Source of the DNA: Alligator mississippiensis
Taxonomy: Eukaryota; Chordata; Crocodylia; Alligatoridae
NCBI RefSeq assembly: GCF_030867095.1
Contig: NC_081826.1
Coordinates: 251,266,251-251,330,250 of the forward strand
Reading direction: 5' to 3'
DNA: 64,000 nt
The position numbers and the translations under genes were made by a program. How positions within the stretch are numbered: position 1 is the first letter of the stretch; each line of letters begins with the position of its first letter. Shown here piece by piece: positions 34,066 through 47,200 of the stretch. Under the pieces are notes generated by a model. The model was not told where the DNA came from, made no database searches, and saw only the letters and a list, made by a program, of their open reading frames with translations.

Positions 34066-34925
34066 GTTGTAGCCGTGTTGGTCTAAGGACATAGGCAGAC
34101 AAGATTCCTTGGGTGAATTTGATATCTTTTATTAGACCAACCCAAATAGTTGGAGAATAGTTATTCAGCAAGCTTTCAGGTTCAAAAACCCTTCATCAGG
34201 CTAAGGAAGTTTCAGCAGTTGGTGTGTGCTCTTCCTGGATGGAGTGAAAAGTAAAGAAGCCAGGGGCTGGGCTGGGGAGTCAGTTGCCAGGCAGATTATA
34301 ATGTATCAAAAATCCAATGTCTATGTTTAGTCCATGATCTCTAGTATCCAGGAGGTTGATGAAATGGAGCTCATAGGCTCATCTCTGGGAAGTGTTGTGT
34401 AAGTTTCCCTTGAGGATCAGGACTGAGAGATTGGAGACAGAGTGGCCCTCCTGTGAGAAATGTGCCCCCACTGGTAATTGGGTGTTTCTGTCTTTGATGG
34501 ATTTCTGGTGTGCATTCATTCTGGTGCGCAGTTGTTGTTTGGTCTCTCCTACATATTTTCCATCAGGGCATTTGGTGCATTGGATGAGGTATATTACATT
34601 TCTGGAGGTGCAGCTGTAAGATCCTGGGATGCTGATGGCTTGGTTGTGGGGTGTAGTAATAGTGGGGGTAGTGGAGATGTGTTGGCAGGTTTTGCATTTC
34701 TTGTCATAGCATGGTCTGGATCCTTTTGGTGTGTTCTGGGCTTGAGGAAGTTTGCTTCTGGTGATGAGGTTGGCAAGGTTCAGTGCTTGTTTGAAGGCTA
34801 GGATGGGTGGCTCTGGGAAGATCTTTCTAAGAATAGGGTCTCTGTCTAGTATGGGTTGCAATTGTTTGAGGATTTTCCATACCATACCATCAGCTTTCAT
34901 CCTAAAGCACACCACCACATCCATT
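34066..34925 (-). mobile_element. Penelope-like element, copy 2 (longest GIY-YIG frame)
   Basis: The minus-strand frame 34379-34924 is 181 codons and unbroken. It has a linker (TDGMVWKILKQLQPI-like with DGMVWKILKQLQP), a Cys cluster (CYDKKCKTCQHI), then the GIY-YIG core [10 protein letters not shown] ... [18 protein letters not shown] and [13 protein letters not shown]. The 3' UTR runs to 34066 and carries tgtagccgtgttggtct. The reverse transcriptase part is missing through 5' truncation. Confidence 0.85.
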
Positions 34926-34929
34926 GTGG

Positions 34930-36480
34930 ACAGCCAAGCTATATACTACAGCTGCATCTGCTCAGACAGTGATGAATTCCTTAAGGACCCAGAGAAAGGA
35001 GCCTCATTTCAAGAGGTGTTATTTTGGAATGCTTCAGCTGCTTTTGGAACCTTTCAAAGACCTTTCAATGTATGTTTGTACATTTAGGCCTTTGAAACAT
35101 TTCAAAAGCATTTGAGATGTTTCAATTATTATTCTGTCCACAGTCTTTAGGACTATTAGAATGACATTTATTGAGCTAAGCATTGTATGGTATCAATGGT
35201 ATCAAACTCACCCTGTGCCCCAGCCCAGATCTGGATCCATGGGGCTTCTTGGGGGCCAGATCCAACCTGGGACACATGGTGTGGTGACACAGTATGGGGT
35301 GCTACTATGCAAAGCCACCCACCTCACTGTGCCAGGCCCCAAAACCTCATTTTGGGAGTCTCCCTCAGGGAACCTACAGCCGGCTATCCTGCTTTTTGGA
35401 GAACACTCGCAAGCCTGAGGTAACTGTGCCACCACCCAGGCACTGGTCTCTGCCAGGGCTCCGTGCAGCCCAGGGCACCCGATCCTTGGGGTTGCTTTTC
35501 CCACAGTAATATTTCTGGGTGCTTCTTTCAGCCCAAAGCATCCCAAGATAGCATCAGGTTGAACTGAGGGAAAATAAAAAGACAAATTCCACTGGCCAAG
35601 CTGGGAGTGGAAAGCCTCCCTCCTCAGTAAGGCAAGCTGTAACCTGACACCTTTATTGATTGGGGGGTGGAGAAGTAGAAGTCAGAATACACTTTGAGCA
35701 AACATAAGCAACTTGAGTCATATAAAGGCTGAGTATAATGACCCTTTTAAGATGAGACTGGCCTAGACATAATTCCTAACCTGTCTAGTTTTCAGGTTTT
35801 TACTGACAGAAAATTACCAGGCAGCAACCTGAGCCATTTGCTTGCAGCTTTCAAAACGCCCGCTGGAAGGAAGAGAGAGCTGCCCCCTCCCCCTAGGAAT
35901 CTTGTCTGGCCAGCTCACCTGATTGACCAGCCTGAACCAAAAAGAAAGCAAGGAGAGAGGGGTCACTTGGGCTGACCCGAGAGAAGGGGAGGGGATTTCT
36001 TCACACCTGGCAACCGCAGCTGCAACAGCTCTGATTCCAGCATGGGGCATGTGGCAGCTCCAGCTGAGGAAGAGATAGGGCTACAGCAGTGCAGATGGGG
36101 TGAAGAGGCTGGAGGGTGACCAGGGCTGTATTGGCCCTTGCTTGCAATCCTGCCACTGATCACTGTGTCCAGCAGGGTCCAAGGGCCCTGGATTCTGCAA
36201 TAGGTGATGCCCCCAACTCTTGGTGACCTGCTGGTAGTCTGGTGTGCCAGTAAGCCTTTTGAAGCATCTTAGAATAAGAGTAATCTAATAATAATGCCTT
36301 TCATTGTAGGAATGCAAACACTACAAATTTTGCAAACAGCAAATTAAAGATAGAACTACAAGATACTGATGTGTGGACTTAACCAGCAAAGGGTATGCAG
36401 TCAGTGAGAAGGAATAAATTGTTCTGAGAGTCATTTTTCTGATGATAGTGGCCCTTTTGGGGTGATTTCTGTATAAGTTA
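34930..36480. other. Intergenic DNA upstream of NAIP-B
   Basis: Mixed unique sequence. 35190-35600 resembles the GC-rich core of DNA-transposon fragments seen elsewhere (ctggatccatgggg, ggccagatcc). 35820-36200 is purine-rich and GC-richer than its surroundings and could be promoter-proximal, but no motif proves it. Confidence 0.3.
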
Positions 36481-36484
36481 CAAC

Positions 36485-36800
36485 ACTTAAGCAATGTATG
36501 TGGTCTGAGACAAAAAGTGCAAAACTCGAGAACTCTTGGTTCCAAAATGATACCTTTTATTAGACCAACTGAGAACTTGCAAAAAAAATCTTTTTCTGAA
36601 AGCTTTCAGGTTCATATGCCTTTCATCAGGCTCAGGGAAAATTCAAGATGGTAAAAAGCCCCCATATGTAGGAAATAAACGTTATTTTTGCATGGAGGAA
36701 GCAGAAGTTGGAAGACTGTTCCTCTGGGTCCATGAGAGTTTCTGTAAGCTTGCTCTTTGTTGTGTAGATCAAGCAGGATTTCTTCCCTGGTGGTGTCAGA
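36485..36800. mobile_element. PLE-tail-type repeat, copy a
   Basis: Shares the layout of the PLE 3' UTR: gtctgagac..., ccttttattagaccaact, aagctttcaggttca, cctttcatcaggct. It differs in sequence from copies 1-3, so it is a different subfamily. No coding sequence. Confidence 0.55.
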
Positions 36801-36896
36801 TGGCAGGCAGGGAGGTGTAGAAATCTTTCTTGTTGTTCAGCAGTGTGTTTATAATTCAAAACTGGCTAAAATTTGGCATCTTCCATATTTCAGGGA

Positions 36897-37175
36897 TGTA
36901 TGTGGTAGCTGTGTTAGTCTGAGACAGAAAGAAAAGCAAAAATCTAGAACTCTTGGTTCCAAAATGATACCTTTAATTAGCCCAAGTGAGAGATTGCAAA
37001 AAATATATATTTTTCTGCAACCTTTTGCGCTCATTCATCCTTCATCAGACTCAGGGAAAATTCAAGCTGGTAAAAAGGAGGCCAAAAGCTTGCAGATAAA
37101 GATTTTTTTTTTTTTTTGTAATTTCTCAGTTGGCCTAATAAAAGGTATCATTTTGGAACCAAGAGTTCGAGATTT
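36897..37175. mobile_element. PLE-tail-type repeat, copy b, with inverted terminal part
   Basis: Begins gtatgtggtagctgtgttag, the counterpart of tgtagccgtgttggtct in PLE copy 2, and runs to catccttcatcag. Then 37141-37167 repeats 36948-36974 exactly in inverted orientation, with weaker pairing beyond, giving a foldback about 460 bp upstream of the NAIP-B start codon. Confidence 0.6.
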
Positions 37176-37631
37176 TTACAACACCTTAAGCAAGATCTTT
37201 CTAACGTTTCATAAACAAAACCAGTTCTTTCTTTGTAATAACTTTTTAGGCACAGGAGGGCAGAGTTTAACTCTTGCTAACTAACCTTCATCCATCCTGA
37301 AATCCAGATAAGTAAAAAAAAATAAAAAATTAATAAAGCAATTATTCCTAGAGTCTTGTTGCATCTGGAGAGGGATTTCCTGTTTCGTCAGGCAGGTTCT
37401 TTCTACTTTATGTAGATCCCCTAAATAATATGTTAGTACAATCCCCATGCAGCTGGCTGACTAGAGTTCTTAGTGTTAATGATGCCAGATCTTATAAAAT
37501 GTTGTGGTAACCTTGGGGTATTTTTAATGAAAATTTAACGCAAATGTTTGGCCTTTTCTTTTGTTGAGCACTGTAATATTTATTCTATTTAGCCAGCAGG
37601 GTTGGTTGGTTTGTTTGTTTTTTTTCAGATA

Positions 37632-38211
37632 ATGTCTGCCCTAGACCCTCCTGCAGAGGACATGAGCAACAGTCAAATTTCTGAGCTGAATCCATCTTAT
37701 ACTCAGGCTCGCTTCCCTCATCTCAATTTTGATTTGCACAAGCTATCAGAAAAAATGGAGAAAGAATACCAGGAGATTCGCAAGCAGTTGCAAAGGAGTT
37801 ATAACCCCAGCATGAGAAATGAATGCAAGAGGTTAAAAACATTCTTCTCCTATGACTCTGGTTCATCGTGGGCTCCCACAGAGATGGCTGCTGCTGGGTT
37901 TTATTACACGGGGGTTAAGTCTGGTATACAGTGTTTCTGCTGTGGGCTGGTTTTATTTGCAGCAGGAGCCAGATTGTCCCCAGATTCAGAGCATAAAAAA
38001 TTTCGGCCTCAGTGTGAATTTGTCCAAGAGAAAGAGGTGGGTAACATTCTGCGGTATGACATACGTGTTCAGAACGTAGAGAAGAGTCCGACAGAGCCTA
38101 CAGACAGATACAAAGAGGAGGAGGCTAGACTTCAGTCTTTTGAAGCCTGGCCATTCTATGCCAGAGGAACCCAGCCAGCTGCGCTCTCTAGTGCTGGATT
38201 TTTCTTTACAG
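37632..38211 (+). CDS. NAIP: NAIP-B first coding exon: start, BIR1, first half of BIR2
   Basis: A long pyrimidine tract and CAG end at 37628; the ATG at 37632 lies four bases into the exon. It encodes 193 residues: a charged helical N-terminus, BIR1 (RLKTFFSY ... [16 protein letters not shown] ... [11 protein letters not shown], all zinc ligands present) and the first half of BIR2 ([15 protein letters not shown] ... AGFFFTG). The frame is also open upstream to an ATG at 37602, but that lies in the intron. The donor is GTAAAT in phase 1. Confidence 0.94.
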
Positions 38212-41200
38212 GTAAATGGAAAAGGTATGTTTGTTTTTTGGTATGTTTATTAGATTTATATGCTGTCTTTCCCAAAAATGTTCCTGGCAGCTTACAATAG
38301 ATGAGAAAATAACTTGTAAAGTCAGAACAAAATATTTAAAATAAGAAAATAACACAAAGCAAATTCTCCCCCCCCCATAAAAAGTCCAAAATGTAAAAGC
38401 CATTTGCCCCACCCTACCCACTCTCACTCCCCTGCTTCTCATCTAGGAAAGCAACTCTGCCCAATCCTACCCAACCTCACATCCCCTACTTCCACAAAAA
38501 TGAACAAACAAACAAACAAACAAAATGTCTTACCATATTCCCTCCCTTCCCTATCTGCTCTCCCTCCCTTGCCTCATATTCAGGTCAGTTCACTTCCCTC
38601 TTATTGTCCCTCCCAAGTCAATACCTTCATCTCTCACAGAGGAGTATAGCTGTCCCACCACACCCCCACCTCTCACCCAACCAGTCCCTCTCTCCACCCC
38701 TAATATCCTTTTCAAGCCTGTGCCTCCCTCTCTCACAGGAGGATGATGCTTGTCCCCAAAACCCACTCATTCCCTTTTTCCCCTAAAGAAACACTTAATT
38801 CTATTTAAACAATTACACTAAGCAGTACAATTACCTCCCCCACCCACAATCCATCCCTACCAAAGAGCAATATCAAAGGGTGTCCTTGAACATCACCTTT
38901 GGGTGGTGCTGCTCTAGGATAGCCTGAAGTACCTATAAAGCAGGGGTGCCCAACCTTTTTTGAATGTGGGGCCTGATCATGAACTTTTTATCACCCAGTG
39001 GGCCGACAGGAGTGGATACTCATGCGGCCTGTCTAGTCCGGCTGCAGCCTGGGAGTGCAGGGGTCAAGGGGTACCACCTGACCCCGCTGTGTCCTCCCTG
39101 CCACCTGGGCGGCCTCAAGGATGCTCTCACACCTGCGCACCTGGCCTCAGCAGCCAGGGGGACATGTGGGGACTCTACAGGGGGGTGGAGGATGTGCAGG
39201 GACAACCCCCTGCTCCCACTCCCCCGGGGCAGCCTGAGCCCGAGCCCAAGTGGCAGGGGTCCCTCCCTCCCCGGGGCCATGACTTGCCACCCCCGGCACA
39301 ATGTCTGTGGGTGTGGGGGGATGCGGGGAGGCGGGAGTGGTGCCAGATTCCTGCCCTGACAGCCACAGCAGCAGCAGCATCTCCCACAGGCCCAGCTGCA
39401 GCATCACTCCGAGCCGGCATCTGTGCCCCCTGTGCCCACCCACCTGCTGCGCTGCGACCTGCTCCAGCCCACGCAGCTGGCAGGGACTGGTGCAGGGTGG
39501 GGTCAGCATGCAAATGAGGGAGGGAGGGACGGGGCTAGGAACGGAAACCCTGCAATGTGGGGAGCTGGCATGCAAATGAGGGAGGGGTGGGGCGAGGAAG
39601 GGACACCGTGAAGCGAGGGGGGAGGGGAGGAGCTGCACTGCGTCAGCAACATCAAGCTGATGCGGTGTGTGTGGGAACCTTGTCCCTTCCCAAGCCCTTC
39701 AGCAGCCATTAGAAAGCTGCTGAGGGGCTGGGGGAAGGACAAGGGGTGGGAACGAAAGTAAACAGTGTTTACTTTAATTTCCCTTCGCAGCACTGCAGGC
39801 CACAGAAAATGGCTTGGTGGGCTGCATGGTGGCCCGTGGGCCATATGTTGGACAAGCCTGCTAAAGCCTAGAGACTGGTTGCATCTTTTCCCTTTCCAGC
39901 TTAGGTGGCTGTGCAGCAACTGCACTGAGTCCTGGCCCTCCACTGCTCTGGTTTTGGTCACCAGTCTGCAGGCTTCATAGGGACTCCTCTTTCTGCTCCC
40001 TGCAGCACATGGCTGCGGGTTTTGGTGCTGGGGGAGGGCACATGGCTGTGGGGTGCTGCGTGAGGGGCGTGCATGTGGGATGTGCCCCGCAGCCGTGAGC
40101 TGTATTTGGTGGGCGCTGCCCGCACCTCCTTGCCCCCTGCCCTTGCGGCACCTTGTGGCCCCTCCCTGCCCTCAAAGCCCCCCCCACATGGTTGCGTGCC
40201 TTGCCATGTCCTCCCCACATGTGGAGCCCCCACCAGCTGTGGCTGTGGGATGTGCAGGTTGAGGGCAGCATGGCCGCAGGTTGCTGTGAGGGCAGCGGGT
40301 GCAGGCAGCGCCTGGCAGCTGTAGCCATGGCTGCGGAGTGGGGCGTGCCCCCCATGCCCACTCCCGGTGGGGCTGCCTGCCCCCCCTCCCCCGCGCACCA
40401 TCTGCCACACTGCAGGGCCAGGCCGTGTGCCACCTGGTTGCAGCTGGCAGGTGCTCCCTGCACCTTGGCCGCTCCCTGTGCCATGCGCCCCCCCGCCACA
40501 CATCCACACAGCACATCCCCCCGTGCATCCTGTGCCACACCTCAGGGCCAAGCCCCACATCGCACGGATGCAGCCGGTGGACGTCCCCCCGCCATGGCCG
40601 CTCCCCATGCCATGCCCTGTGCGGCCACACTCGCCCGCATGCTACGCCCCCCTCGTGCTCTGTACCACACCCTGGGGCCAGCCCCTGTGCCACATCACAG
40701 CAGCCGGCAGACCCTCCCAGTGCCATGCCCCACAGCCACTGACATCTCCCCTCCCAGCCTCATACCATGCCTCCCTGCATGTCCTGCATCACACCCTGGG
40801 GCTGCTCCCTACACCAGGTAGCTACAACCGGCAGGTACTCCCCACCTCAAGGCCACCCCCTGTGCAGCCGTATGCCACACATCCCTGTGCACCCTGCGCA
40901 ACACCCTGGGGCCACTGCCAAAGCCACGCTCAACCCCACGACCGCACACCACCATCCCCACACAGCTGCATGCTCTATCCCTCACATGTGCCCTGCACCG
41001 AGCAGCACCAGGGGGGTGAGAGAGTGGGTCAAGACCCGGAGCAGCGATGGGACAGTGGGGGGAGGGCACAGGGCCAGATGCTGTTCTGCGTCCTTGCCTT
41101 CCCCCCGCCCTCCCCTGCTCCCCGTCATTCATGATGGGCATTTTGCTAGTAATAATAGTAGCATTCTGAGGTTTGGATATGTCAGAAATATCTGATCTGA

Positions 41201-44200
41201 TCTATTCCTTATCCTTGTGCTCGGCCTTGTGCTTCATTAAGTTAGACTCCCCCTAACCTCACCTAATTCAAAATCTGTTAACAGCTAATCAAGTTTGTAT
41301 AAAAGTCCCCTTGTCATTTCACGCATTACAACATAAGCTAGGAAGTTCCAATGAAAAGATCTAAATTCTTGAGATAAACTGATGTTCACTGTGATAGTTA
41401 TGTTTGCACAGCTTCGATATGGGCAGGAGACCTGACACTGTCTGGGATTATCTTTGACGCATGTGATTCTCTACATGCAGGTGAAAAAGATAAAGTTCAG
41501 TGCTTTGCCTGTGGAGGATGTTTGGGGAACTGGGAAGAAGGTGATGATCCTTGGAAAGAACATGCCAAATGGTTTCCTGAGTAAGTGACTGATTATCCTT
41601 GAGAAATTTCTTCAAGCACAATGAAAGCTGACCTACATTCAGACTGGGGCCCTATGCACTGGGATCAGGCCCTGGCGGTTCACGCCAGCCTTGCTCTGAT
41701 CCATGTGCCATGATTGGGCCCTGGGGACTGGCACACCACCCCTGTCATAGAATCATAGAAAGTTAGGGTTGGACGGGACCTCAGGAAGTCATCTAGTCCA
41801 GCCCCCTGCTCCAAGTAGGACCAGCCCCAACTAGACCATCCCAGCCAAAGCTTTGTCTAGCTGGGTTTTGAAAGGCTCCAAGGATGGAGATTCCACCACC
41901 TCTCTGGGTAACCTGTTCTAGTGTTTTACTACCCTCTTATTGAGAAAATTCTTCCCCGTATCTAACCTAAACTTCCCTTACTGCAACTTGAGATCATTGC
42001 TCCTTGTTCTGCCACCACAGAATAGCTTAGCTCCATCCTCTTTCAAACCCCCTTTCACGTAGTTGAAGACTGCTATTAAATCACCTCTCAGTCTTCTCTT
42101 CTCTAGACTAAATAAACCCAGTTCCCCCAGTCTTTTCTCATAAGTCATGTCCCCCAACCCCCTCACCATTTTTGTCGCCCTCTGCTGGACTCTCTCCAAT
42201 TTGTCCACATCCTGTCTGTAGCAGGGGGCCCAAAACTGGACATAGTACTCCAGATGTGGCTTCACCAGTGTCCCATTCCATGTGTCAGGATCAGGCCCTC
42301 TGTTGCCCTGCATGCCTGAGCCAGTGTACGCATGGGTACAAAAATTTAGCAGTAGGATAGAGGTTCCACCACTCTCCTACCATCAAGTTTTCAGACCTGG
42401 GGGGTGCCCCACAGGCCAGATGACACTGGTGGTTGGATCTGGCCTTTGGAGCTGGGGGTTGAGCACCTCTTGGACTAAGCTATAAGCTAAAACTGGTAAA
42501 TAGTTCCCCTTAATAATCATTTGGTTGTTTGAGTGATGTTGACAGCACCATACAGCTAGTGTCCATTTACTGTCTGTTTCTGAAATGAAAAAATAACACT
42601 GAATTATCTTTTAGTAAGTGAAATCTTAACCAGAAATAAAAGAAAAAAAATCCCTCCCAAGAATGCCACAGCATTTAGTAATTTGATTTACCTTGTTGTT
42701 TTGTAGGTGTGAATTCCTTCGCCATAAGAAATCCAGTGATGAAATTAAACAATACCTTCATAGCTACTGTGGATTTGTAGGAGTGGTGGTAATTTTCAAC
42801 AGCCATGTTATTTTTCTCTCATTGTTTCATGTACCATAGTCGGAATATTAAGATGGACAAACTGGACCCTGATCCTGCCAAGCTAATTCATGTGGTTAAC
42901 ATGAGCCAGTAGAAGAAAATCTGTTGACTTAAGGGATTTCCTGCGTGAGCAGTGTTCCATGTGCACAGGTTTTGCAGGGTTGCCACCTGAGTGCTACAGA
43001 GTCCTGTTACCATCTGAGGAGTCTTGAGCACACTTCCTGGGACATCAGAAGTTGAGATCCCTTCAGATATGGTTAGAAGTAGCTGAGGAAATGCTTAAGG
43101 GTGCTGTTACTTGTTTTTTTATTTAACCAGACAATCTTGAATGATACAGATCACTGCACGGCAGACAAGGTTCCTTGGGTGAATTTGATATCTTTTATTA
43201 GACCAACCCAAATAGTTGGAGAATAGTTATTAAGCAAGCTTTCGGGTTCAAAAACCCTTCGTCAGGCTAAGGAGGTTCCAGCAGTTGGTGTGTGCTCTTC
43301 CTGGATGGAATGAAAAGTAAAGAAGCCAGGGGCTAGGCTGGGCTGGGGAGTCAGTTGCCAGGCAGATTATAATGTATCAAAAATCCAATGTCTATGTTTA
43401 GTCCATGATCTCTAGTATCCAGGAGGTTGATGAAATGGAGCTCATAGGCTCATCTCTGGGAAGTGTTGTGTAAGTTTCCCTTGAGGATCAGGACTGAGAG
43501 ATTGGAGAGAGAGTGGCCCTCCTGTGAGAAATGTGCCCCCACCGGTAATTGAGTGTTTCTGTCTTTGATAGATTTCCAGTGTGTGTTCATTCTGGTGCGC
43601 AGTTGTTGTTTGGTCTCTCCTACATATTTTCCTTCAGGGCATTTGGTGCATTGGATGAGGTATATTACATTTCTGGAGGTGCCAGCTGTAAATGCCCTGA
43701 TGGAAAATATGTAGGAGAGACCAAACAAACCCTGGGAGCATCTGCCCCGGGGGCACTGGGAAAGTGCAGGCAGCTACAGCTGCCCAACATCCTATCATAA
43801 ACTAAATGGCTGTCTACTGCAATAAAGTGGCATGGTTTACTAACTTTTCTCATGGCCATGTTGCAGTACAACAACAGATATGGATTTATTTTTGCTGTCC
43901 CCTTGTGCCATCATAAAGATGAAATGCAATGTTTGTTTCCCCCCTAAGATATGCTCCTATCTGAGAAGAGTCTCCAGCGGGGGGTACCCAATCCCATCTC
44001 TGGCTGTAGCTATAGACACTTTTTGAGTGTCTAGGTGGTCCTTTTTCAGTTCTTTTCAAAAGTGAAAGCATATTTAATCAGTTGATATTTGGTGGTTCTA
44101 CCAGCCCTCTCACCCGGTACTATTAGTCCCAGACCCATTCTGTGCATGTGTTTATTTCTTTTGTTTTGCTAACCTGTCATGTTGGCCTGCAGATATAACT

Positions 44201-47200
44201 AAATAGAAGACAATGTTAACTTTGAATTTTCATTCTGCTTAGGGAAAGCATTTCACAACTCCTTCGATAAAGAGGATATTATCTACAGAAACAGGTACAC
44301 AATGAGAATGAATTCTACTCTAATCCTGAACGTGTTCTCTGTTTTTCTTGTTGAGCAGGGTTAACAATGAAAGCGGCCCCAAGTTTACTTTCTTGTGGAG
44401 AAAAGCCTGTAAATATGAAAGATTCTGGATTTTAGCTTTTTGCAAAGTTCTAGGGCTGTTGGGCAGTCTGATCAGGAGTGAAAGCAGTGTTCTCTGCAGA
44501 AAGTAAATGGATGATAGCCTTGCTCTGTCTGACTCACATTTGCCTTTGTCAGAGAAAGAGAGAGGGAGAAACTCAAACTGGGAACTTGAAAATGAGATGA
44601 AAGTGATTGCTGCTCAAAGGAAGAAGTTAACTGGTCTAGAGCAGGGCTGTACAAGGGGCAGCTTGTGGGCTGCAAGTGGCCTACAAGCAGTTCAGATGCA
44701 GCCTCTGGACCTCTACTTTACTTTCCTACTTGGCACTGTTCCCCCTATTGCTCTGGCTGCTGCTGGAGATGGGGTCTCTAGCCTCCCTCTCCCTCTCTCA
44801 GCTTTTGCTTCCTGCTTCTGCCCTAGGGAGCAGGGTACTGCAACTCACAGCACTCGGGGAGCCCACAGCAAGTAGCAGTGAGGAAGCTGAGATGAGAGCC
44901 ACCCATATGTGGTGTGTTTGTACTTTGGGGAAGGGCTTTGTCCACCTATGAGGTACAACAGCCACTCAGTGGCAGGGTGCCACCTATGTGCATGATACAA
45001 CACTGGGTATATCGGTTTGGGGGGGGGTGAGGGGAGGGAGGAAGAGGGAGAGGCCTGCCCCCGGCCACTTAGCAGCTGGACAGCCCTGATGTAGAATTCT
45101 CAGTAAGATTTTGTATTGTTGCTTTTCTGGGAGCCCAGTGGGTGGGAGACTGATTCTACCCATATCTTATGGGTGTTGACAGCACAGGAGTTCTCTCAAA
45201 TGATGGAATGTCTTGTATTGCAAAGGTGAATCCATTTCCAACATCTTTGAGGATGAAGGAGCTCAACTGGATCATTTTAAAACTTGGCCACAAGAAGCAC
45301 CAGTTGATGCCACCACACTTGCCAAAGCAGGATTTTTCTACACAGGTTCAGTAAAAGGCTAACTTGAGAGAGACAAGAAGTAGGGAAAAAATGAGGCTGT
45401 TGTAGAGATGAAAGGTGAATGTTGAGGTATGGCTGAAAACCTGAATGAATATTCTGTCTTGTTTCCAGTGTGGTTGATCATGTCAAACATGGGGGCAAAG
45501 GCATGATGGGTAATGGTAATGAGAGTCTGAGCATATTAATTGCCACAGTTCTAAGTGGAAGCAAAAGTGAATAGTCAGAAACATGGTGTCTATATTGAAG
45601 ACAGGGGAGAAGAAATGGATCAGGGTTACTTCAGACCAGGCTGTTTGACCTCAGGGGTGCAAAAGGCCTAAGGATGAATTTAAGGAGTGGAGGGAAATAA
45701 AACGGGTCAAAGGAGACCATGCCAGGCAAAATGGCTACCTGTCTTTGATAGGAGAACTGCTTTTTAGCCAAGGGAATGATATATCTGGACAATTTGTCAT
45801 GGTCCCACAGGGGAAATTATAAATTGAAAAAGAGAGTATGGGGATTAACTCAAGAATTGTTAGGTGACATAGGAACCAGCTAAGGGGGAGACAATACCTG
45901 GTTGTAAAGAAGAGAAAGCTATTGGTCTAAAATAAGTTGACCAGTGGAGTTCCTTATGGGTTGCTCTTGGAACCAATTTATCTATCGTTTTCATGAATAA
46001 ACTTGATGCACAAAATTGGATTGTGTTAATGATATTTGTTAATAGCACAAAATTATGACACACTGTCAATATAGATGATGCCTGGAATAGCATATGACAG
46101 GGACTAGGTGTCATTGAGGACCAGAGTGATAGAAATGGGTGAAATTCAGTGGTAGAAAGTGCCGTGTCATGGACTTATGGATTAACTTCAAGACATTCCA
46201 TCATAGGCTGAGGACTCATAATGATGGTGTCAAAGAAAGATCTGGGTGTACTGATGGATCACAGGATGACTATGACCCCACCAATATGGTGAGGTTATGA
46301 GAAAAGGCATAAGGTTATAAGTGTATGACATACCAGGCAAAGTATCTCCAGATACAAGGAGATAACAGAAGTGATGACTTTGGGTAAAGTACTGGTGAGC
46401 CAGCATGTGGAATACTGTGTACTTTTTTTTGGTCATCTTTGGTCAAGAAGCATGAAATCTAAGATGATCAGAGGCATGAAGAACCCATCTTCTAAGGGCA
46501 AGCTAGGACAGTTGGGTTTAGTTAGGGTGGCAGAATGAGGCCTGATAGGGGATATTATTTTTCTCTCAGATTGCATTTTGGAAGTCAAGCCTTAGGGAAG
46601 AGTAAGAGCCACTTTACCTAATGGCCAGTGTTAGCATGAGAACAAATGGGTGCAATTTATTCACAAATAAATTAAGCTGGAACTTTACAGAAAATAGCTA
46701 GCCATCAAAGGTTTGAGGTCTTGGTTCTGATGTAACTGGAAGTAAGCAACCTAACTTGTGTTTTAAGACCAGATTTAATAAATGTTATGATTCAGTTTCC
46801 TGTAATACCAGGGATTGGACTGAATACCAGCAGAAGATTCTTTAGAGTACCTATGTTTCTTTGTCAGCCCGTGTGTTTCTTTTTTTTCTTAACCCTTTTC
46901 AGGTGGAATAAAAGTTACTTTTAGTAGTGTGGGAAGGAAAGGGGTGGAACATTGAGAAAATAAATTTATTTAGGCCATTATTAAGTGCCAATGTGAAGAG
47001 AGAGCCAGATGCTTGATTGCTCTCCTGTGAAAAAATTTACAGGATCAAGGTTACTCTACCTCTTGCTCTCTGTTGGCACTAAGGGTATGGACACATGGAC
47101 CTCTGGAAGTGTTTCAAAAGGGCAGCAGCTGTTATGTTCTAATTGTTATGTGTGGACGAGTTGAGAATGGTATAAATGTAGCAAAAACACTCCAACTTTT

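Noticed and set aside
34379..34924. 181-codon minus-strand frame as a host gene
   Set aside because: Its GIY-YIG and Cys-cluster sequence recurs in two other copies in the window and matches Penelope-like elements.
37602..37631. Starting NAIP-B at the ATG at 37602
   Set aside because: It lies in the pyrimidine tract upstream of a good acceptor CAG at 37626-37628; the next ATG at 37632 is inside the exon.
38960..41195. Many long frames on both strands (up to 255 codons) in the GC-rich tract
   Set aside because: Several overlapping frames are open at once in both directions, the sequence is Pro/Cys/His-rich low complexity with tandem periodicity, and no splice or domain evidence supports a gene.
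44243..44294. Alternative frame [17 protein letters not shown] for this small exon
   Set aside because: It needs a phase-1 donor in the previous exon, which is not available; the GKHF frame fits phases on both sides.
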